Source: Rhodococcus sp. 105337
Lineage (GTDB): Bacteria > Actinomycetota > Actinomycetes > Mycobacteriales > Mycobacteriaceae
Length of the DNA: 64,000 bases
Assembly: GCF_012844225.1 (NCBI RefSeq)
Contig: NZ_JABAGQ010000002.1
Location: forward strand, 490,783 to 554,782
Reading direction: 5' to 3'
A program made the position numbers and the translations under genes. Under the pieces are notes generated by a model. It was not told where the DNA came from, did no database searches, and saw only the letters and a list, made by a program, of their open reading frames with translations. Positions 39,879-50,148 of this stretch are shown here, one piece after another (position 1 is the first letter of the stretch; the number at the start of each line of letters is the position of its first letter).

Positions 39879-39948
39879 AAACTACTGCGGAAGTCCTGCT
39901 GACGACCCGCTCCCGGGGGAGTGTTCGGCCTTCAGCGCATCAGGAGAC

Positions 39949-41385
39949 TCAGCAGTCGAAGTACAGCTGGAACTCGTACGGGTGCGGGCGCAGGTTGACT
40001 GGAGCGATTTCCTGCTCGCGCTTGAGCGAGATCCAGGTCTCGATCAGGTCGGTGGTGAACACGCCACCCTCGGTGAGGTACTCGTGGTCGGCCTCGAGGC
40101 GGTCGATGACCGCGTTGAGCGACGTCGGAGCCTGCGGGATGTTCTTGGCCTCCTCCGGCGGAAGCTCGTAGAGATCCTTGTCGACCGGAGCCATCGGCTC
40201 GATCTTCTTCTTGATGCCGTCCAGGCCGGCCATCATCTGCGCGGCGAAGTTCAGGTACGGGTTACCCGAGGAGTCGGGCGCGCGGAACTCGAGGCGCTTG
40301 GCCTTCGGGTTGTTGCCCGTGATCGGGATACGGACCGCGGCCGAACGGTTGCGCTGGCTGTAGACGAGGTTGATCGGCGCCTCGTAGCCCGGCACCAGAC
40401 GGTGGTACGAGTTGATCGTCGGGTTGGTGAACGCGAGCAGCGACGGCGCGTGGTGCAGGATGCCGCCGATGTACCAGCGGGCGAGGTCGGACAGACCCGC
40501 GTAGCCGGACTCGTCGTGGAACAGCGGCTTGCCGTCCTTCCACAGCGACTGGTGCACGTGCATGCCCGAGCCGTTGTCGCCGAAGAGGGGCTTCGGCATG
40601 AAGGTGGCGGTCTTGCCGTTCTTCCACGCGGTGTTCTTGACGATGTACTTGAACAGCTGCAGGTCGTCGGCAGCCGAGAGCAGCGTGTTGAACTTGTAGT
40701 TGATCTCCGCCTGTCCGCCGGTGCCGACCTCGTGGTGGGCGCGCTCGAGCTCGAAGCCCGCGAGCTGCAGGTTGGTGGAGATCTCGTCGCGCAGGTCCAC
40801 GTAGTGGTCGTACGGCGCAACGGGGAAGTAGCCGCCCTTCGGGCGAACCTTGTAGCCACGGTTCGGGGTGCCGTCGGCGTTGTAGTCCACACCGGTGTTC
40901 CAGGCGCCGGAGATGGAATCGACCTCGTAGAACGAGCCGTTCATCTTGGAGTCGTAGGACACGGAGTCGAAGATGTAGAACTCGGCCTCGGCGCCGAAGT
41001 ACGCGGTGTCGGCGATGCCGGTGCTGACCAAGTACTCCTCGGCCTTGCGCGCGACGTTGCGGGGGTCGCGGGAGTACGACTCGCGAGTGAAGGGGTCGTG
41101 GACGAAGAAGCTCACGTTGAGCGTCTTGGCGGCACGGAAGGGATCGATGCGCGCAGTGGTCACGTCCGGAAGCAGGAGCATGTCCGACTCGTGGATGGAC
41201 TGGAAGCCACGCACGGACGAGCCGTCGAAGGCCAGGCCGTCCTCGAAGACGTCCTGATTGAACGCCTTCGCCGGGATCGAGAAGTGCTGCTCGATGCCGG
41301 GCAGGTCGGTGAAGCGGATATCCACGTACTCGACGTTTTCGTCCGCGATGTACTTGATGACCTCTTCGGCCGTGGTGAACGCCAC
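39949..41385 (-). CDS. glnA1: Glutamine synthetase type I, GlnA1
   Basis: The main ammonium-assimilating enzyme, 478 residues. Metal and substrate motifs: [25 protein letters not shown] (key histidine), [13 protein letters not shown] for ATP. Tyr406 in [13 protein letters not shown] is the adenylylation site used by GlnE, encoded 13 kb upstream. It ends ...EFQLYFDC, as type I-beta enzymes do. A GlnR-like box lies about 96 bases before the ATG, so transcription should follow nitrogen supply. Transcribed away from the RDD gene from a 210-bp shared region. Confidence 0.97.
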   Translation of the reverse strand: MAFTTAEEVIKYIADENVEYVDIRFTDLPGIEQHFSIPAKAFNQDVFEDGLAFDGSSVRGFQSIHESDMLLLPDVTTARIDPFRAAKTLNVSFFVHDPFTRESYSRDPRNVARKAEEYLVSTGIADTAYFGAEAEFYIFDSVSYDSKMNGSFYEVDSISGAWNTGVDYNADGTPNRGYKVRPKGGYFPVAPYDHYVDLRDEISTNLQLAGFELERAHHEVGTGGQAEINYKFNTLLSAADDLQLFKYIVKNTAWKNGKTATFMPKPLFGDNGSGMHVHQSLWKDGKPLFHDESGYAGLSDLARWYIGGILHHAPSLLAFTNPTINSYHRLVPGYEAPINLVYSQRNRSAAVRIPITGNNPKAKRLEFRAPDSSGNPYLNFAAQMMAGLDGIKKKIEPMAPVDKDLYELPPEEAKNIPQAPTSLNAVIDRLEADHEYLTEGGVFTTDLIETWISLKREQEIAPVNLRPHPYEFQLYFDC

Positions 41386-41480
41386 GCTTGTGCTCCTTCA
41401 GTCGGTGCGCGCCATGGTGCTGGGGCGCCTGCGTCGGATCAGACGGTATGGACCTGGTGTTGCCCGCCCATCAAACCTAT

Positions 41481-41496
41481 GTTTCGACGGTGTTAC
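41481..41496 (-). promoter_or_regulatory. GlnR-like binding half-site
   Basis: On the minus strand the segment reads GTAAC-6 bases-GAAAC, an exact match to the a-b half of the actinobacterial GlnR consensus (gTnAC-n6-GaAAC). It lies 96-111 bases upstream of the glnA1 start. A second pair at the expected spacing is not evident. Confidence 0.5.
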
Positions 41497-41595
41497 GGCT
41501 CGCATTGCCCCTGCTGTCAGGGCAGAAACGTGGTAGAGGTCACCGCCGGTGCATGGGATCATGGTGATCCGCAGCGACCAGCCTATCCTGGACGT

Positions 41596-42072
41596 ATGGC
41601 ACGTATGACGGGCAGTTGGCTTTCCGGACCTTCCGCGGCGCTCCCGAAGGGGCAGCAGGAAGAGCAGGCGTACTCCGGCGAACTGCTCGGCCTTCCCCAG
41701 CACGGACCCGGGTCTCTCGTGTCGACGGCGCGCCGCGTGCTGGCACTGTCGCTCGACTGGTTCCTGTCGATGGCGATCGCGGCGAGCCTGGTCGGCGAGA
41801 ACCCGCTCGAAAGCTCCCGCCTCTCGGGATACACGTTGATCATCTGGTTCGTCGTCGGCGTCGTGACCGTCGCGCTGTTCTCGTTCACCCCCGGCCAGTT
41901 CCTCGCCGGCGTGCGCGTCGCTCGCGTGGACGCGCCCGTCCGGGTCGGTATCGTCCGGGCGCTCGCACGCCAGATGCTGATCGTGTTCGTCGTCCCCGCG
42001 ACCGTCACCGACGTCGACGGCCGCGGCCTGCACGACCGCGCGACCGGTACCGCGATCGTCCGCGCCCGCTAG
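41596..42072 (+). CDS. RDD family membrane protein
   Basis: The 158-residue protein has an RDD domain: a polar N-terminus (WLSGPSAALPKGQQEEQAYS), two or three helices (RVLALSLDWFLSMAIAASLV, LIIWFVVGVVTVALFSF) and the conserved GQFLAGVRVARVD, then FVVPATVTDVDGRGLHDRAT. It corresponds to Rv2219A beside glnA1. A role in transport or ion exchange has been proposed for the family. ATG 41596 was chosen; a longer frame through glnA1 antisense is a shadow. Confidence 0.87.
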   Translation: MARMTGSWLSGPSAALPKGQQEEQAYSGELLGLPQHGPGSLVSTARRVLALSLDWFLSMAIAASLVGENPLESSRLSGYTLIIWFVVGVVTVALFSFTPGQFLAGVRVARVDAPVRVGIVRALARQMLIVFVVPATVTDVDGRGLHDRATGTAIVRAR

Positions 42073-42092
42073 ACGTCCCTGACCGCACCGAA

Positions 42093-42125
42093 AAGCCGCC
42101 CCGATCCGTGGATCGAGGCGGCCTT
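42093..42125. terminator. Convergent terminator, RDD/DUF4191
   Basis: A 13-bp stem with one mismatch (42095-42107 with 42110-42122), preceded by AAAA and followed by CTTT, so it can end transcripts from both sides. Confidence 0.8.
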
Positions 42126-42150
42126 TGCGTGGAACGGAGGGAATGCGGGG

Positions 42151-42891
42151 TCAGCGGCGACGGATCGTGCGCTGCACGCTGCGCATCTTCGCGCCGGCGG
42201 GCAGCGGACCCTTCGGCATGGCCGGTCCGGTCTTCTTGGTGCTCAGCGCCGAGAGACGACCCTCGATGGTGTCCATGCGCTTGGTGTCGATGTTGCGGGG
42301 AAGCTTCGACAGGTGCTTCTGGAGCTGCGAGAGCTTGACCTGTCCTTCGTCGTTTCCGACGATCACTTCGTAGATCGGCGTGTCGCCGACGAGGCGGGAG
42401 ACGCGCTTCTTCTCCTGAGCCATGAGGCCCCGGACCCGGCCGGGGTTGCCTTCACCGACGAGAATCACGCCGGGGCGGCCGATGACGCGATGGACCGCGT
42501 CGAGCTGCGTCGTCCCGGCGACCGCCTGCGTGACGCGCCAGGCGCCCTGAAGGTTGTCCAGTGCCCAGGCTGCTGCGCCGGCCTGTCCGTCGGCCTTCGT
42601 GTACACCGACTTCTGGACGCGGCGCCCGAAGATGATGAACGCGAGAAGCACGCCCACGAGAATTCCGATGGGCAACAGGAACCACTGGATCCCGAAGATC
42701 AAACCGATGAGGAAGAACACGACGATCGATGCGACGAGCGTCCCGATCATCCACGGAAGGAGAAGCTTGTCTTCCTTGCGCTGAATCTGGAACGCCTGCC
42801 ACAACTGGCCGCGACGCTCCTTCGACGCCTGCTTCCGTGCGGCTTTCGCCGCAGCCTTCGCTTCCTTGTCGCTGCTACTGCCCTTGGCCAT
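42151..42891 (-). CDS. DUF4191 membrane protein
   Basis: The 246-residue protein begins with a basic, lysine-rich segment (MAKGSSSDKEAKAAAKAARK) and then has two closely spaced helices (LPWMIGTLVASIVVFFLIGL, WFLLPIGILVGVLLAFIIF), followed by a soluble domain with VIGRPGVILVGEGNPGRVRG and KKRVSRLVGDTPIYEV. The family (Rv2219) is actinobacterial and without known function. It is conserved next to lipA, 78 bases downstream of it. Confidence 0.88.
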   Translation of the reverse strand: MAKGSSSDKEAKAAAKAARKQASKERRGQLWQAFQIQRKEDKLLLPWMIGTLVASIVVFFLIGLIFGIQWFLLPIGILVGVLLAFIIFGRRVQKSVYTKADGQAGAAAWALDNLQGAWRVTQAVAGTTQLDAVHRVIGRPGVILVGEGNPGRVRGLMAQEKKRVSRLVGDTPIYEVIVGNDEGQVKLSQLQKHLSKLPRNIDTKRMDTIEGRLSALSTKKTGPAMPKGPLPAGAKMRSVQRTIRRR

Positions 42892-42969
42892 ACCCACAAG
42901 GATACGGCCCCGGTGGTGGCGCATTCGCCACCACGGGGGCCGACCGGACAGCGTCGCCGATCCGGAGCG

Positions 42970-43980
42970 TCAGCTACCGAATCGGGCGAGGACCGCGCCC
43001 GCCTCTTGCGATGCGGTGCCTTCCTCGGCGAGGTGCGCCTGTGCTGCGGGCAGTTCGCGGCCGTGATGGGCCATGGCCTGCGCGTAGAGACGGCCGGCGC
43101 GGTACGACGAGCGCACCAGCGGACCGGCCATCACGCCGGCGAACCCGATGGAGCGGGCGGTGTCGGAGTGCGCTACGAACTCTTCGGGCTTGACCCACCG
43201 CTCGACGGGATGGTGCCGCGGCGACGGCCGCAGGTACTGCGTGATGGTGATGATGTCGCACCCGGCGTCGTGCAGGTCGTGCAGCGCCTGGGTGACCTCC
43301 TCGGGCGTCTCGCCCATTCCGAGGATGAGGTTCGACTTGGTGACGAGACCGAATTCGCGGGCCGCGGTGATCACGTCGAGCGACCGCTGGTAGCGGAAAG
43401 CCGGGCGGATGCGCTTGAAGATCCGCGGCACCGTCTCGACGTTGTGAGCGAGCACCTCGGGACGGGACTCGAACACCTCGCGCAGGAGGTCGGGCTTGCC
43501 GTTGAAGTCGGGGATGAGGTTCTCGACACCGGTGCCGGGGTTGAGTTCGTGGATCTGCCGCACGGTCTCGGCGTACAGCCACGCGCCGCCGTCGGGGAGG
43601 TCGTCGCGGGCAACGCCGGTGATCGTCGAGTATCGAAGGCCCATCGCCTGAACGGATTCGGCGACACGGCGCGGTTCGTCACGGTCGAGTGCCGCGGGCT
43701 TGCCGGTGTCGATCTGGCAGAAGTCGCAGCGCCGCGTGCACTGTTCACCACCGATCAGGAACGTCGCCTCACGGTCTTCCCAGCATTCGTAGATGTTGGG
43801 GCACCCGGCCTCTTCGCAGACCGTGTGCAGGCCCTCGCGTCGTACAAGGCCTTTGAGCTCGGTGTATTCCGGGCCCATCTTCGCCCGGGTCTTGATCCAG
43901 TTCGGTTTACGTTCGATCGGCGTCTGAGCGTTTCGGGTCTCGATCCGCAGCAGTTTGCGTCCTTCTGGGGCCACAGTCAC
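42970..43980 (-). CDS. lipA: Lipoyl synthase
   Basis: The 336-residue radical-SAM enzyme inserts two sulfurs into octanoyl groups on lipoyl domains. Auxiliary cluster cysteines are in [17 protein letters not shown], and the radical-SAM CX3CX2C in [20 protein letters not shown] and [13 protein letters not shown] follow; the final serine of the auxiliary site is in [13 protein letters not shown] 43980 is the likely start. It is downstream of lipB and close to dlaT, its substrate protein. Confidence 0.96.
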   Translation of the reverse strand: MTVAPEGRKLLRIETRNAQTPIERKPNWIKTRAKMGPEYTELKGLVRREGLHTVCEEAGCPNIYECWEDREATFLIGGEQCTRRCDFCQIDTGKPAALDRDEPRRVAESVQAMGLRYSTITGVARDDLPDGGAWLYAETVRQIHELNPGTGVENLIPDFNGKPDLLREVFESRPEVLAHNVETVPRIFKRIRPAFRYQRSLDVITAAREFGLVTKSNLILGMGETPEEVTQALHDLHDAGCDIITITQYLRPSPRHHPVERWVKPEEFVAHSDTARSIGFAGVMAGPLVRSSYRAGRLYAQAMAHHGRELPAAQAHLAEEGTASQEAGAVLARFGS

Positions 43981-44035
43981 GTCCTCGATCGTACGCCCGC
44001 GCTCACACCGTGACCCTGTCGGGGAGCGCCGCCGG

Positions 44036-44815
44036 TCAGAACTGCACAGTGGTGAATTCCGGGGCGCGTGAGGAGCCTTCGGCCGCGGCGGCGGCTTCCT
44101 CGAAGGTGACCCGGTCGATGTCGGATGTGGTGACGGGAATCCGTCCGTCGAGCGCATCGAGCACGGCCTCGGTCACCGCCGGGGTGACGTCGTCGATCGT
44201 GATCTCCCTGCCGAGTTCCCCGGTCAGTGATGCGACACCGGCGTCGCGGATTCCGCACGGCACGATCGAGTCGAACGCATCGAGTGTGGAATTGCAGTTG
44301 AGCGAGAAGCCGTGCATCGTGACGCCGCGCTGCACGCGGATCCCGATCGCAGCGATCTTCCGCTCGGGCACCCACTGCCCGTCGCGCAGTCCCCCGGGCA
44401 GCCATACCCCGGAGCGTCCCTCGATGCGGCCACACGTCAGTCCCAGGTCGGTGCACACCGTGATGAGTGCCTGCTCGATCCGGCGTACGTACCCGACGAC
44501 GTCGATGGGCTCAGCGAGTTTGATGATCGGATATCCGACAAGCTGGCCGGGACCGTGCCAGGTGATCTTTCCGCCCCGGTCGACATCGATGACGGGGGTG
44601 CCGTCGGTGGGACGGTCGCCGTCCTCGGTGCGCCGGCCCGCGGTGTAGACCGCGGGGTGTTCGAGCAGCAGCAGGGTGTCGGACCCGGTGCCGTCGGCGC
44701 GGGCGTTGAGGATCTCCCGCTGCCGCTCCCACGCCTCGAGGTACCCGATCGACCCGAGATGCACCACGGTGACCGGCGCGGTATCGGAACGGGCGGACGC
44801 GGTGGGGTTGCTCAT
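44036..44815 (-). CDS. lipB: Octanoyl-ACP:protein octanoyltransferase
   Basis: The 259-residue enzyme moves octanoate from acyl carrier protein to lipoyl lysines. Key elements: [35 protein letters not shown], the catalytic Lys in [20 protein letters not shown] and the catalytic Cys in [17 protein letters not shown] 44815 begins [11 protein letters not shown]. It precedes lipA by 55 bases; both serve dlaT just upstream. Confidence 0.95.
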   Translation of the reverse strand: MSNPTASARSDTAPVTVVHLGSIGYLEAWERQREILNARADGTGSDTLLLLEHPAVYTAGRRTEDGDRPTDGTPVIDVDRGGKITWHGPGQLVGYPIIKLAEPIDVVGYVRRIEQALITVCTDLGLTCGRIEGRSGVWLPGGLRDGQWVPERKIAAIGIRVQRGVTMHGFSLNCNSTLDAFDSIVPCGIRDAGVASLTGELGREITIDDVTPAVTEAVLDALDGRIPVTTSDIDRVTFEEAAAAAEGSSRAPEFTTVQF

Positions 44816-44876
44816 GTATCCGGACTTTACGCCGGTCGGGTCGAAGCGGAACGGCCCGTACCGCCACCGCACGACG

Positions 44877-44912
44877 AAAAACGGGGGCGCCGTCGCGATG
44901 ACGGCGCCCCCG
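44877..44912 (-). terminator. Terminator of dlaT
   Basis: A perfect 13-bp stem (44882-44894 with 44900-44912) is followed on the minus strand by TTTTT, the best intrinsic terminator in the window. It lies 48 bases after the dlaT stop and separates it from lipB. Confidence 0.9.
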
Positions 44913-44960
44913 CTATCGGTGGAGCACGAACGTGATCTTCAGCCGATCACAGACCGAGGA

Positions 44961-47111
44961 TCACAGACCGAGGTCGGCCTCGAACGCGGCTTCCTCGAGA
45001 CGATGCTTGATCGTCGTCAGGAACCGGCCGGCATCGGCACCGTCGATGAGACGGTGATCGTAGGTGAGCGGCAGGTAGCACATCGACCGCACGCCGATCG
45101 ACTCGTTGCCGGTCTCGTCGGTCACCACCACGGGGCGCTTGACGATCGCGCCCGTACCGAGCATCGCGGCCTGCGGCGGCACCAGGATCGGGGTGTCGAA
45201 CAACGCGCCCTGGCTTCCGATGTTGGTGATCGTGAACGTGCCACCGGCCAGCTCGTCGGGCTTGAGACCGCCGCTGCGCGTGCGCTTGGCGAGGTCGGCG
45301 ATGGCCCGTGCGAGCCCTGCCAGCGACAGGTCGCCGGCGTTGTGGATCACCGGGGAGAGCAGACCCTGCTCGGTGTCCACGGCGATGCCGAGGTGTTCCG
45401 CCGCGTGGTACGTGATCTCCTTCTTGCCCTCGTCGAACGACGCGTTGACGTTCGGGTGCGCACGCAGGGCCTCGACGACAGCCTTCGCGAAGAACGGCAG
45501 GAACGTGAGGTTCACGCCCTCACGCTCGGCGAACGACTTCTTCGCCTGGGCCCGCAGCTGGGCGATCTTGGTCATGTCGACCTCGAAGGTCTGCGTGAGC
45601 TGCGCCGTGGTCTGCAGCGACTCGACAGTCTTCTTCGCGGTGATCTGACGGATCCGGTTGACCTTCTGCGTGGTACCGCGCAGATCGGCCAGTTCGGGAC
45701 GCACACCCGGTGCGGCACCGGACGGTGCGGACGGAGCGGACTTCGCGGGAGCCTTCTCCTCGGTGGCCGGAGCCTTCTTCGCCTCCGCGGCGGCAAGCAC
45801 GTCCTGCTTGCGGATTCGGCCACCGACACCGGTGCCCTTGACCGTGGCCAGGTCCACATCGTTCTCCGCGGCGAGCTTGCGCACGAGGGGAGTGACGTAC
45901 GGGCTGGACCCGTTCGACGAGTCGCCGGACGAGGACGCGACAGCCTGCGGAGCCGGAGCCGACGCGGCCTGCTCGGCCTTCGGGGCGGCCGGCGCGGGCT
46001 TGCTCTCGGCAGGCTTCTCGGCGGCCTTGGGAGCCTCCTGCTTGGGAGCCTCCTGCTTGGGAGCCTCTTGCTTGGGCGCGGGCTTCGCCTCGGGTTCGGC
46101 GGGCTTCTCGGCGGGGGCTTCGGTGCCGATGACGGCGAGCTGTCCGCCGACCTCGACGGTGTCGTCCTCCTGCGCGGTGATCTCGGTGAGGATACCGGCG
46201 ACGGGGGACGGGATCTCGGTGTCGACCTTGTCGGTGGAGACCTCGAGGAGGGGTTCGTCGGCGGCCACTTCGTCGCCGACAGCCTTGAGCCACCGGGTGA
46301 CGGTGCCTTCGGTGACGGACTCGCCCAGTGCGGGCATGGTGACCGGGGTGCCTTCGCCGCTGCCACCGGAAGCAGCCGGAGCGGACTGCTCGGGCTCGGA
46401 CGGCTCCGACTCGGACGGCTCGGGTGCCGCTTCCTCGGACGGAGGCGTGGAGGCAGGCGCGGCGGCGGGCTCTTCCGCCGGCTTCTCCTTCTCGGCGGGG
46501 GCCTCGGTGCCGATGACGGCGAGCTGCCCGCCGACCTCGACGGTGTCGTCCTCCTGCGCGGTGATCTCGGTGAGGATACCGGCGACGGGGGACGGGATCT
46601 CGGTGTCGACCTTGTCGGTGGAGACCTCGAGGAGGGGTTCGTCGGCGGCCACTTCGTCGCCGACAGCCTTGAGCCACCGGGTGACGGTGCCTTCGGTGAC
46701 GGACTCGCCCAGTGCGGGCATGGTGACCGGGGTGCCTTCGCCGCTGCCACCGGACGACGCGGGAGCGGATTCCGCGGGAGCTTCCTCGGCGGCCGGTTCC
46801 TCGGCTGCGGGTTCCTCTGCGGGCTCTTCGGCGGCGGACTCTTCGGCAGGAGCGGCGTCGTCGGCCGACTCGCCGGCGTCACCGATTACAGCGAGTTCGC
46901 CGCCGATCTCGACTGTGTCGTCTTCCTGAGCGACGATCTTGACCAGGACGCCTGCAGCGGGCGAGGGGATCTCGGTGTCCACCTTGTCAGTGGAGACTTC
47001 GAGCAAGGGCTCGTCGACATCGACCGTGTCTCCTTCCTGCTTGAGCCATCGCGTGACAGTTCCCTCGGTGACGCTTTCACCAAGCGCTGGCATCTGGACG
47101 GAGAAGGCCAT
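44961..47111 (-). CDS. dlaT: Dihydrolipoamide acyltransferase (E2) with three lipoyl domains
   Basis: The 716-residue E2 of the pyruvate/2-oxoglutarate dehydrogenase complexes. Three N-terminal lipoyl domains each contain [12 protein letters not shown] around the modified lysine: about residues 1-76, 120-200 and 248-328. They are joined by Ala/Pro/Glu linkers, one with a triple KQEAP repeat. Next a subunit-binding domain ([20 protein letters not shown]) and the catalytic core with [12 protein letters not shown]. Domains 2 and 3 are nearly identical in DNA. M. tuberculosis DlaT has, as I recall, two lipoyl domains. Function likely includes peroxide defence through AhpD in mycobacteria. Confidence 0.94.
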   Translation of the reverse strand: MAFSVQMPALGESVTEGTVTRWLKQEGDTVDVDEPLLEVSTDKVDTEIPSPAAGVLVKIVAQEDDTVEIGGELAVIGDAGESADDAAPAEESAAEEPAEEPAAEEPAAEEAPAESAPASSGGSGEGTPVTMPALGESVTEGTVTRWLKAVGDEVAADEPLLEVSTDKVDTEIPSPVAGILTEITAQEDDTVEVGGQLAVIGTEAPAEKEKPAEEPAAAPASTPPSEEAAPEPSESEPSEPEQSAPAASGGSGEGTPVTMPALGESVTEGTVTRWLKAVGDEVAADEPLLEVSTDKVDTEIPSPVAGILTEITAQEDDTVEVGGQLAVIGTEAPAEKPAEPEAKPAPKQEAPKQEAPKQEAPKAAEKPAESKPAPAAPKAEQAASAPAPQAVASSSGDSSNGSSPYVTPLVRKLAAENDVDLATVKGTGVGGRIRKQDVLAAAEAKKAPATEEKAPAKSAPSAPSGAAPGVRPELADLRGTTQKVNRIRQITAKKTVESLQTTAQLTQTFEVDMTKIAQLRAQAKKSFAEREGVNLTFLPFFAKAVVEALRAHPNVNASFDEGKKEITYHAAEHLGIAVDTEQGLLSPVIHNAGDLSLAGLARAIADLAKRTRSGGLKPDELAGGTFTITNIGSQGALFDTPILVPPQAAMLGTGAIVKRPVVVTDETGNESIGVRSMCYLPLTYDHRLIDGADAGRFLTTIKHRLEEAAFEADLGL
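46111..46370. repeat. Lipoyl-domain repeat, copy A
   Basis: A 260-bp segment within dlaT, repeated at 46495-46754 with only about two differences. It encodes lipoyl domain 3 and its following linker end. Confidence 0.9.
46495..46754. repeat. Lipoyl-domain repeat, copy B
   Basis: The second copy of the 260-bp segment, offset 384 bp (128 codons) from copy A, encoding lipoyl domain 2. The offset keeps the frame. Confidence 0.9.
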
Positions 47112-47415
47112 GTCTGTTGACTCCTCGACGGTTGTGTTCGTGTGTGTTGAGTTGTACCGACTCGTGGTCGACAACCATTGTGTGGTCGTCACCATTGTGC
47201 TCGAGGCCGGAGACTCGTGCGGGTGCTTCAGGGGTAGACGGACCGCTGCCCAAGCGAGGCATGGCCGTAACCATCCTTGCACTCATCGTCTCGGCGCGGT
47301 TGCAGAGGGGCAGCACCGTCTCACACCGCGGACAGTGCGCGCCCTGCTCGCAGCGCACGGTGGCGCTGGGAGCAGGACGCGCCCGCAGTGCGGTCAGCCG
47401 TGCTCGGCAGTGTGG
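47112..47415. other. Promoter region of dlaT
   Basis: About 300 bases without a supported gene. It lies between the pepA stop and the dlaT start, so the dlaT promoter should be here on the minus strand. At its right side a 22-bp tandem repeat (47385-47406 and 47407-47428) straddles the end of pepA. A 93-codon open frame on the minus strand lacks similarity and a ribosome site. Confidence 0.5.
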
Positions 47416-48927
47416 TCAGCCGTGCTCGGCGATGTCCTCGATGACGGTGATCATCGTGCGTACCGGCACTCCGGTCCCGCCCTTGCCGACGTACCCGAAG
47501 GGGCCACCGGTGTTGAACGCCGGACCCGCCACGTCGATGTGCGCCCACTGGACACCCTCGGCGACGAATTCCTTCAGGAACAGGCCTGCGGCGAGCATGC
47601 CGCCCCACCGGTGCGGAGTGACGTTCGCGAGATCCGCGACCCGCGAGTCGAGGTCACGGCGCAGTTCCTCCGGCAACGGCATCGGCCAGCCGTTCTCGCC
47701 GACCTCCTGGGACAGCGCGGCAACCCGATCGCGGAACTCCTCGGTGCCCATCACACCGGGGGTGCGATTGCCGAGGGCGACCATCTGCGCGCCGGTCAGC
47801 GTTGCGGTATCGATGAGGTAGTCGGGCCCGTCCTCACACGCACGCACGATCGCGTCGGCGAGCACGAGACGACCCTCCGCGTCGGTGTTGATGACTTCCA
47901 CCGTCGTTCCGCCGTACTGGGTCAGCACGTCGCCCGGACGCTGCGCCGTCGAGGACGGCATGTTCTCGGCCATCGGAACGGTGGCGACGACGTCGGCAGC
48001 GACACCGAGCTTCGCGGCGAGCACCACGGTGGCGACGACGGCGGCGGCACCGGCCATGTCGGAGGTCATCGCTTCCATGCCGGCAGCGGGCTTGATGGAG
48101 ATGCCGCCGGTGTCGAATGTGATGCCCTTGCCCACGAGGGCGATCTTCGGCGCCTTCCGCTTCTTCGCCGAGTACGACAACCGCACCAGTCGCGGCGGCC
48201 GCGACGAGCCCTTGCCGACGCCGACGATTCCGCCGTAGCCCTGCTTCTCGAGGGCCTTCTCGTCGAGCACCTCCACCTTCAGCCCGGCAGCTTCACCCAG
48301 TGCCTTCGCGCGCTCGGCGAACTCGGCGGGGTAGAGGTGGCTCGGCGGGGTGTTCACGAATTCGCGGGCAGTTGCCACCGCCTCCGCGATTGCGGTCGCC
48401 CGGGCGAGAACGGCCTTGGCCGCCCGGTCGCGCACGGACGGAACGAGCAGTTCGATGCGGGTCGCGGGCCGCGCGTCGTCCTTCGGCGCCGACTTCGCGG
48501 AACGGAACTCGGTGAACGTGTAGGAACCCAGCGCGAAACCTTCGGCGGCGGCACCGAGATCGACCGACGACAGGGTGGTCGCGACGGTGGTGACACCGGT
48601 CAGCGCACGCGCTGCTGCACCGGCGGAACGACGGACCTGTTCGGCATCGATACGGTCCGCGGCTCCGAGGCCGACGGCGAGCACGCTCGCGACGGGAAGT
48701 CCGGCCGGCGCGGGCACCCGGGTGAGTTCTTCGCTTCGGCCCGTGGCGCCCACCGCCTGCAGGGTGTCGAGCAGTTCGCCGAGCACTGCTTCGTCGACAG
48801 GACCGTCGCCGAAGAGGATTTCGGGACCGTTGTCGGACGAGGTGAGTCCGATGACGAGAACGTCGGCTCGCTTGGATACCGAACCGGCGAGTGCGAGTTC
48901 GGGAAGTGCGGGGGTCGGTGTGCTCAC
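47416..48927 (-). CDS. pepA: Leucyl aminopeptidase (M17)
   Basis: The 503-residue cytosolic metallopeptidase has an N-terminal macro-like domain and a C-terminal catalytic domain with two metal sites: [29 protein letters not shown] and the [12 protein letters not shown] motif. It releases N-terminal amino acids. I chose GTG 48927 ([11 protein letters not shown]), seven bases after GGAG, over TTG 48933. It corresponds to Rv2213 and is divergent from gcvT. Confidence 0.95.
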   Translation of the reverse strand: MSTPTPALPELALAGSVSKRADVLVIGLTSSDNGPEILFGDGPVDEAVLGELLDTLQAVGATGRSEELTRVPAPAGLPVASVLAVGLGAADRIDAEQVRRSAGAAARALTGVTTVATTLSSVDLGAAAEGFALGSYTFTEFRSAKSAPKDDARPATRIELLVPSVRDRAAKAVLARATAIAEAVATAREFVNTPPSHLYPAEFAERAKALGEAAGLKVEVLDEKALEKQGYGGIVGVGKGSSRPPRLVRLSYSAKKRKAPKIALVGKGITFDTGGISIKPAAGMEAMTSDMAGAAAVVATVVLAAKLGVAADVVATVPMAENMPSSTAQRPGDVLTQYGGTTVEVINTDAEGRLVLADAIVRACEDGPDYLIDTATLTGAQMVALGNRTPGVMGTEEFRDRVAALSQEVGENGWPMPLPEELRRDLDSRVADLANVTPHRWGGMLAAGLFLKEFVAEGVQWAHIDVAGPAFNTGGPFGYVGKGGTGVPVRTMITVIEDIAEHG

Positions 48928-49014
48928 AGGCAACTCCTAGGAAGCGGGGGTGATGGCTTCGATGCTAGTGACCACCGTCCGAACGGTCGCAGCGGTGGGA
49001 TAGCGTCGTGCGAC

Positions 49015-50115
49015 ATGAGTGACGAGGAACTCCAGCAGGGGCCCATCCACGCCGTCCATGTCGAACTCGGCGCCACCTTCGCACCGTTCGGTGGCTGGGA
49101 GATGCCCGTCTCCTATGCCGGGACGGTCGCCGAGCACACCGCGGTCCGTGAGGCCGTGGGCCTGTTCGATGTCAGCCACCTGGGTAAAGCCCTGGTCCAC
49201 GGCCCGGGCGCTGCCGCATTCGTGAACGCCGCGCTCACCAACGACCTCGCCAAGATCGGCCCCGGCAAGGCGCAGTACACCCTGTGCTGCACCGAGACCG
49301 GCGGTGTCACCGACGACCTCATCGTCTACTACGTCTCCGACGACGAACTGTTCCTCGTTCCCAATGCGGCGAACACCGCCGCGGTCGTCGATGCGCTGTC
49401 CGCCGCGGCACCGGACGGGGTGACCGTCTCGAACCAGCATCGCGACTACGCGGTGTTCGCCGTGCAGGGACCGCGGGCCGAGGACGTGCTTGCCGGCCTC
49501 GGGCTGCCCACCGACATCGCCTACATGGGTTTCGTCGACGCCGACTACCAGGGCATGCCGGTGCGGGTGTGCCGCAGCGGCTACACCGGTGAGCGCGGAT
49601 TCGAGGTGCTGCCCCGCTGGGACGACGCCGAGACGGTGTTTCGCGCGCTCGCGGCGTCGGTCCGCGACGCCGGTGGGCAGGTGGCAGGCCTCGGCGCTCG
49701 CGACACGCTGCGGACCGAGATGGGTTACGCACTGCACGGGCACGAGTTGTCCGTCGACATCTCGCCCGTCCAGGCACGGGTGGGCTGGGCCGTCGGCTGG
49801 AAGAAGCCGCAGTTCTGGGGTCGCGAGGCGCTCCTCGCCGAGAAGGAATCCGGACCGGCACGGCGCCTGTGGGGTCTGCGGGCCGTCGACCGCGGGGTGT
49901 TGCGCCAGGGGCTGACCGTCTCCCGTGACGGCGTGCCCGTCGGGCAGACCACGTCCGGAACGTTCTCCCCCACCCTCAAGATCGGTATCGCGCTCGCGCT
50001 TCTCGACACCGCCCCGGGAATCGCCGCCGGTGACGAGGTCACGGTGGACGTGCGGGGCCGGTCGTTGCGGGCCGAGGTCGTGAACCCGCCGTTCGTCGAG
50101 GACCACACGAAGTAG
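49015..50115 (+). CDS. gcvT: Glycine cleavage system aminomethyltransferase (T protein)
   Basis: The 366-residue protein takes the aminomethyl group from the lipoyl arm of GcvH to tetrahydrofolate. Motifs: [12 protein letters not shown] at the start, [22 protein letters not shown]-like [26 protein letters not shown] and [21 protein letters not shown]. The C-terminal barrel includes [17 protein letters not shown]. It is alone here; gcvH and gcvP are not in the window. Thirty-three bases separate it from ilvE. Confidence 0.95.
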   Translation: MSDEELQQGPIHAVHVELGATFAPFGGWEMPVSYAGTVAEHTAVREAVGLFDVSHLGKALVHGPGAAAFVNAALTNDLAKIGPGKAQYTLCCTETGGVTDDLIVYYVSDDELFLVPNAANTAAVVDALSAAAPDGVTVSNQHRDYAVFAVQGPRAEDVLAGLGLPTDIAYMGFVDADYQGMPVRVCRSGYTGERGFEVLPRWDDAETVFRALAASVRDAGGQVAGLGARDTLRTEMGYALHGHELSVDISPVQARVGWAVGWKKPQFWGREALLAEKESGPARRLWGLRAVDRGVLRQGLTVSRDGVPVGQTTSGTFSPTLKIGIALALLDTAPGIAAGDEVTVDVRGRSLRAEVVNPPFVEDHTK

Positions 50116-50148
50116 ATCCGTTTCCGCTGATTGTTAGGATTGTCGTTC

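Noticed and set aside
39982..41595. Long N-terminal extension of the RDD protein
   Set aside because: It would run antisense through glnA1; the RDD similarity starts at ATG 41596.
44676..47120. 814-codon plus-strand frame opposite dlaT and lipB
   Set aside because: Its Gly/Leu/Arg-rich repeats are mirror readings of the lipoyl repeats and linkers; the minus strand encodes DlaT.
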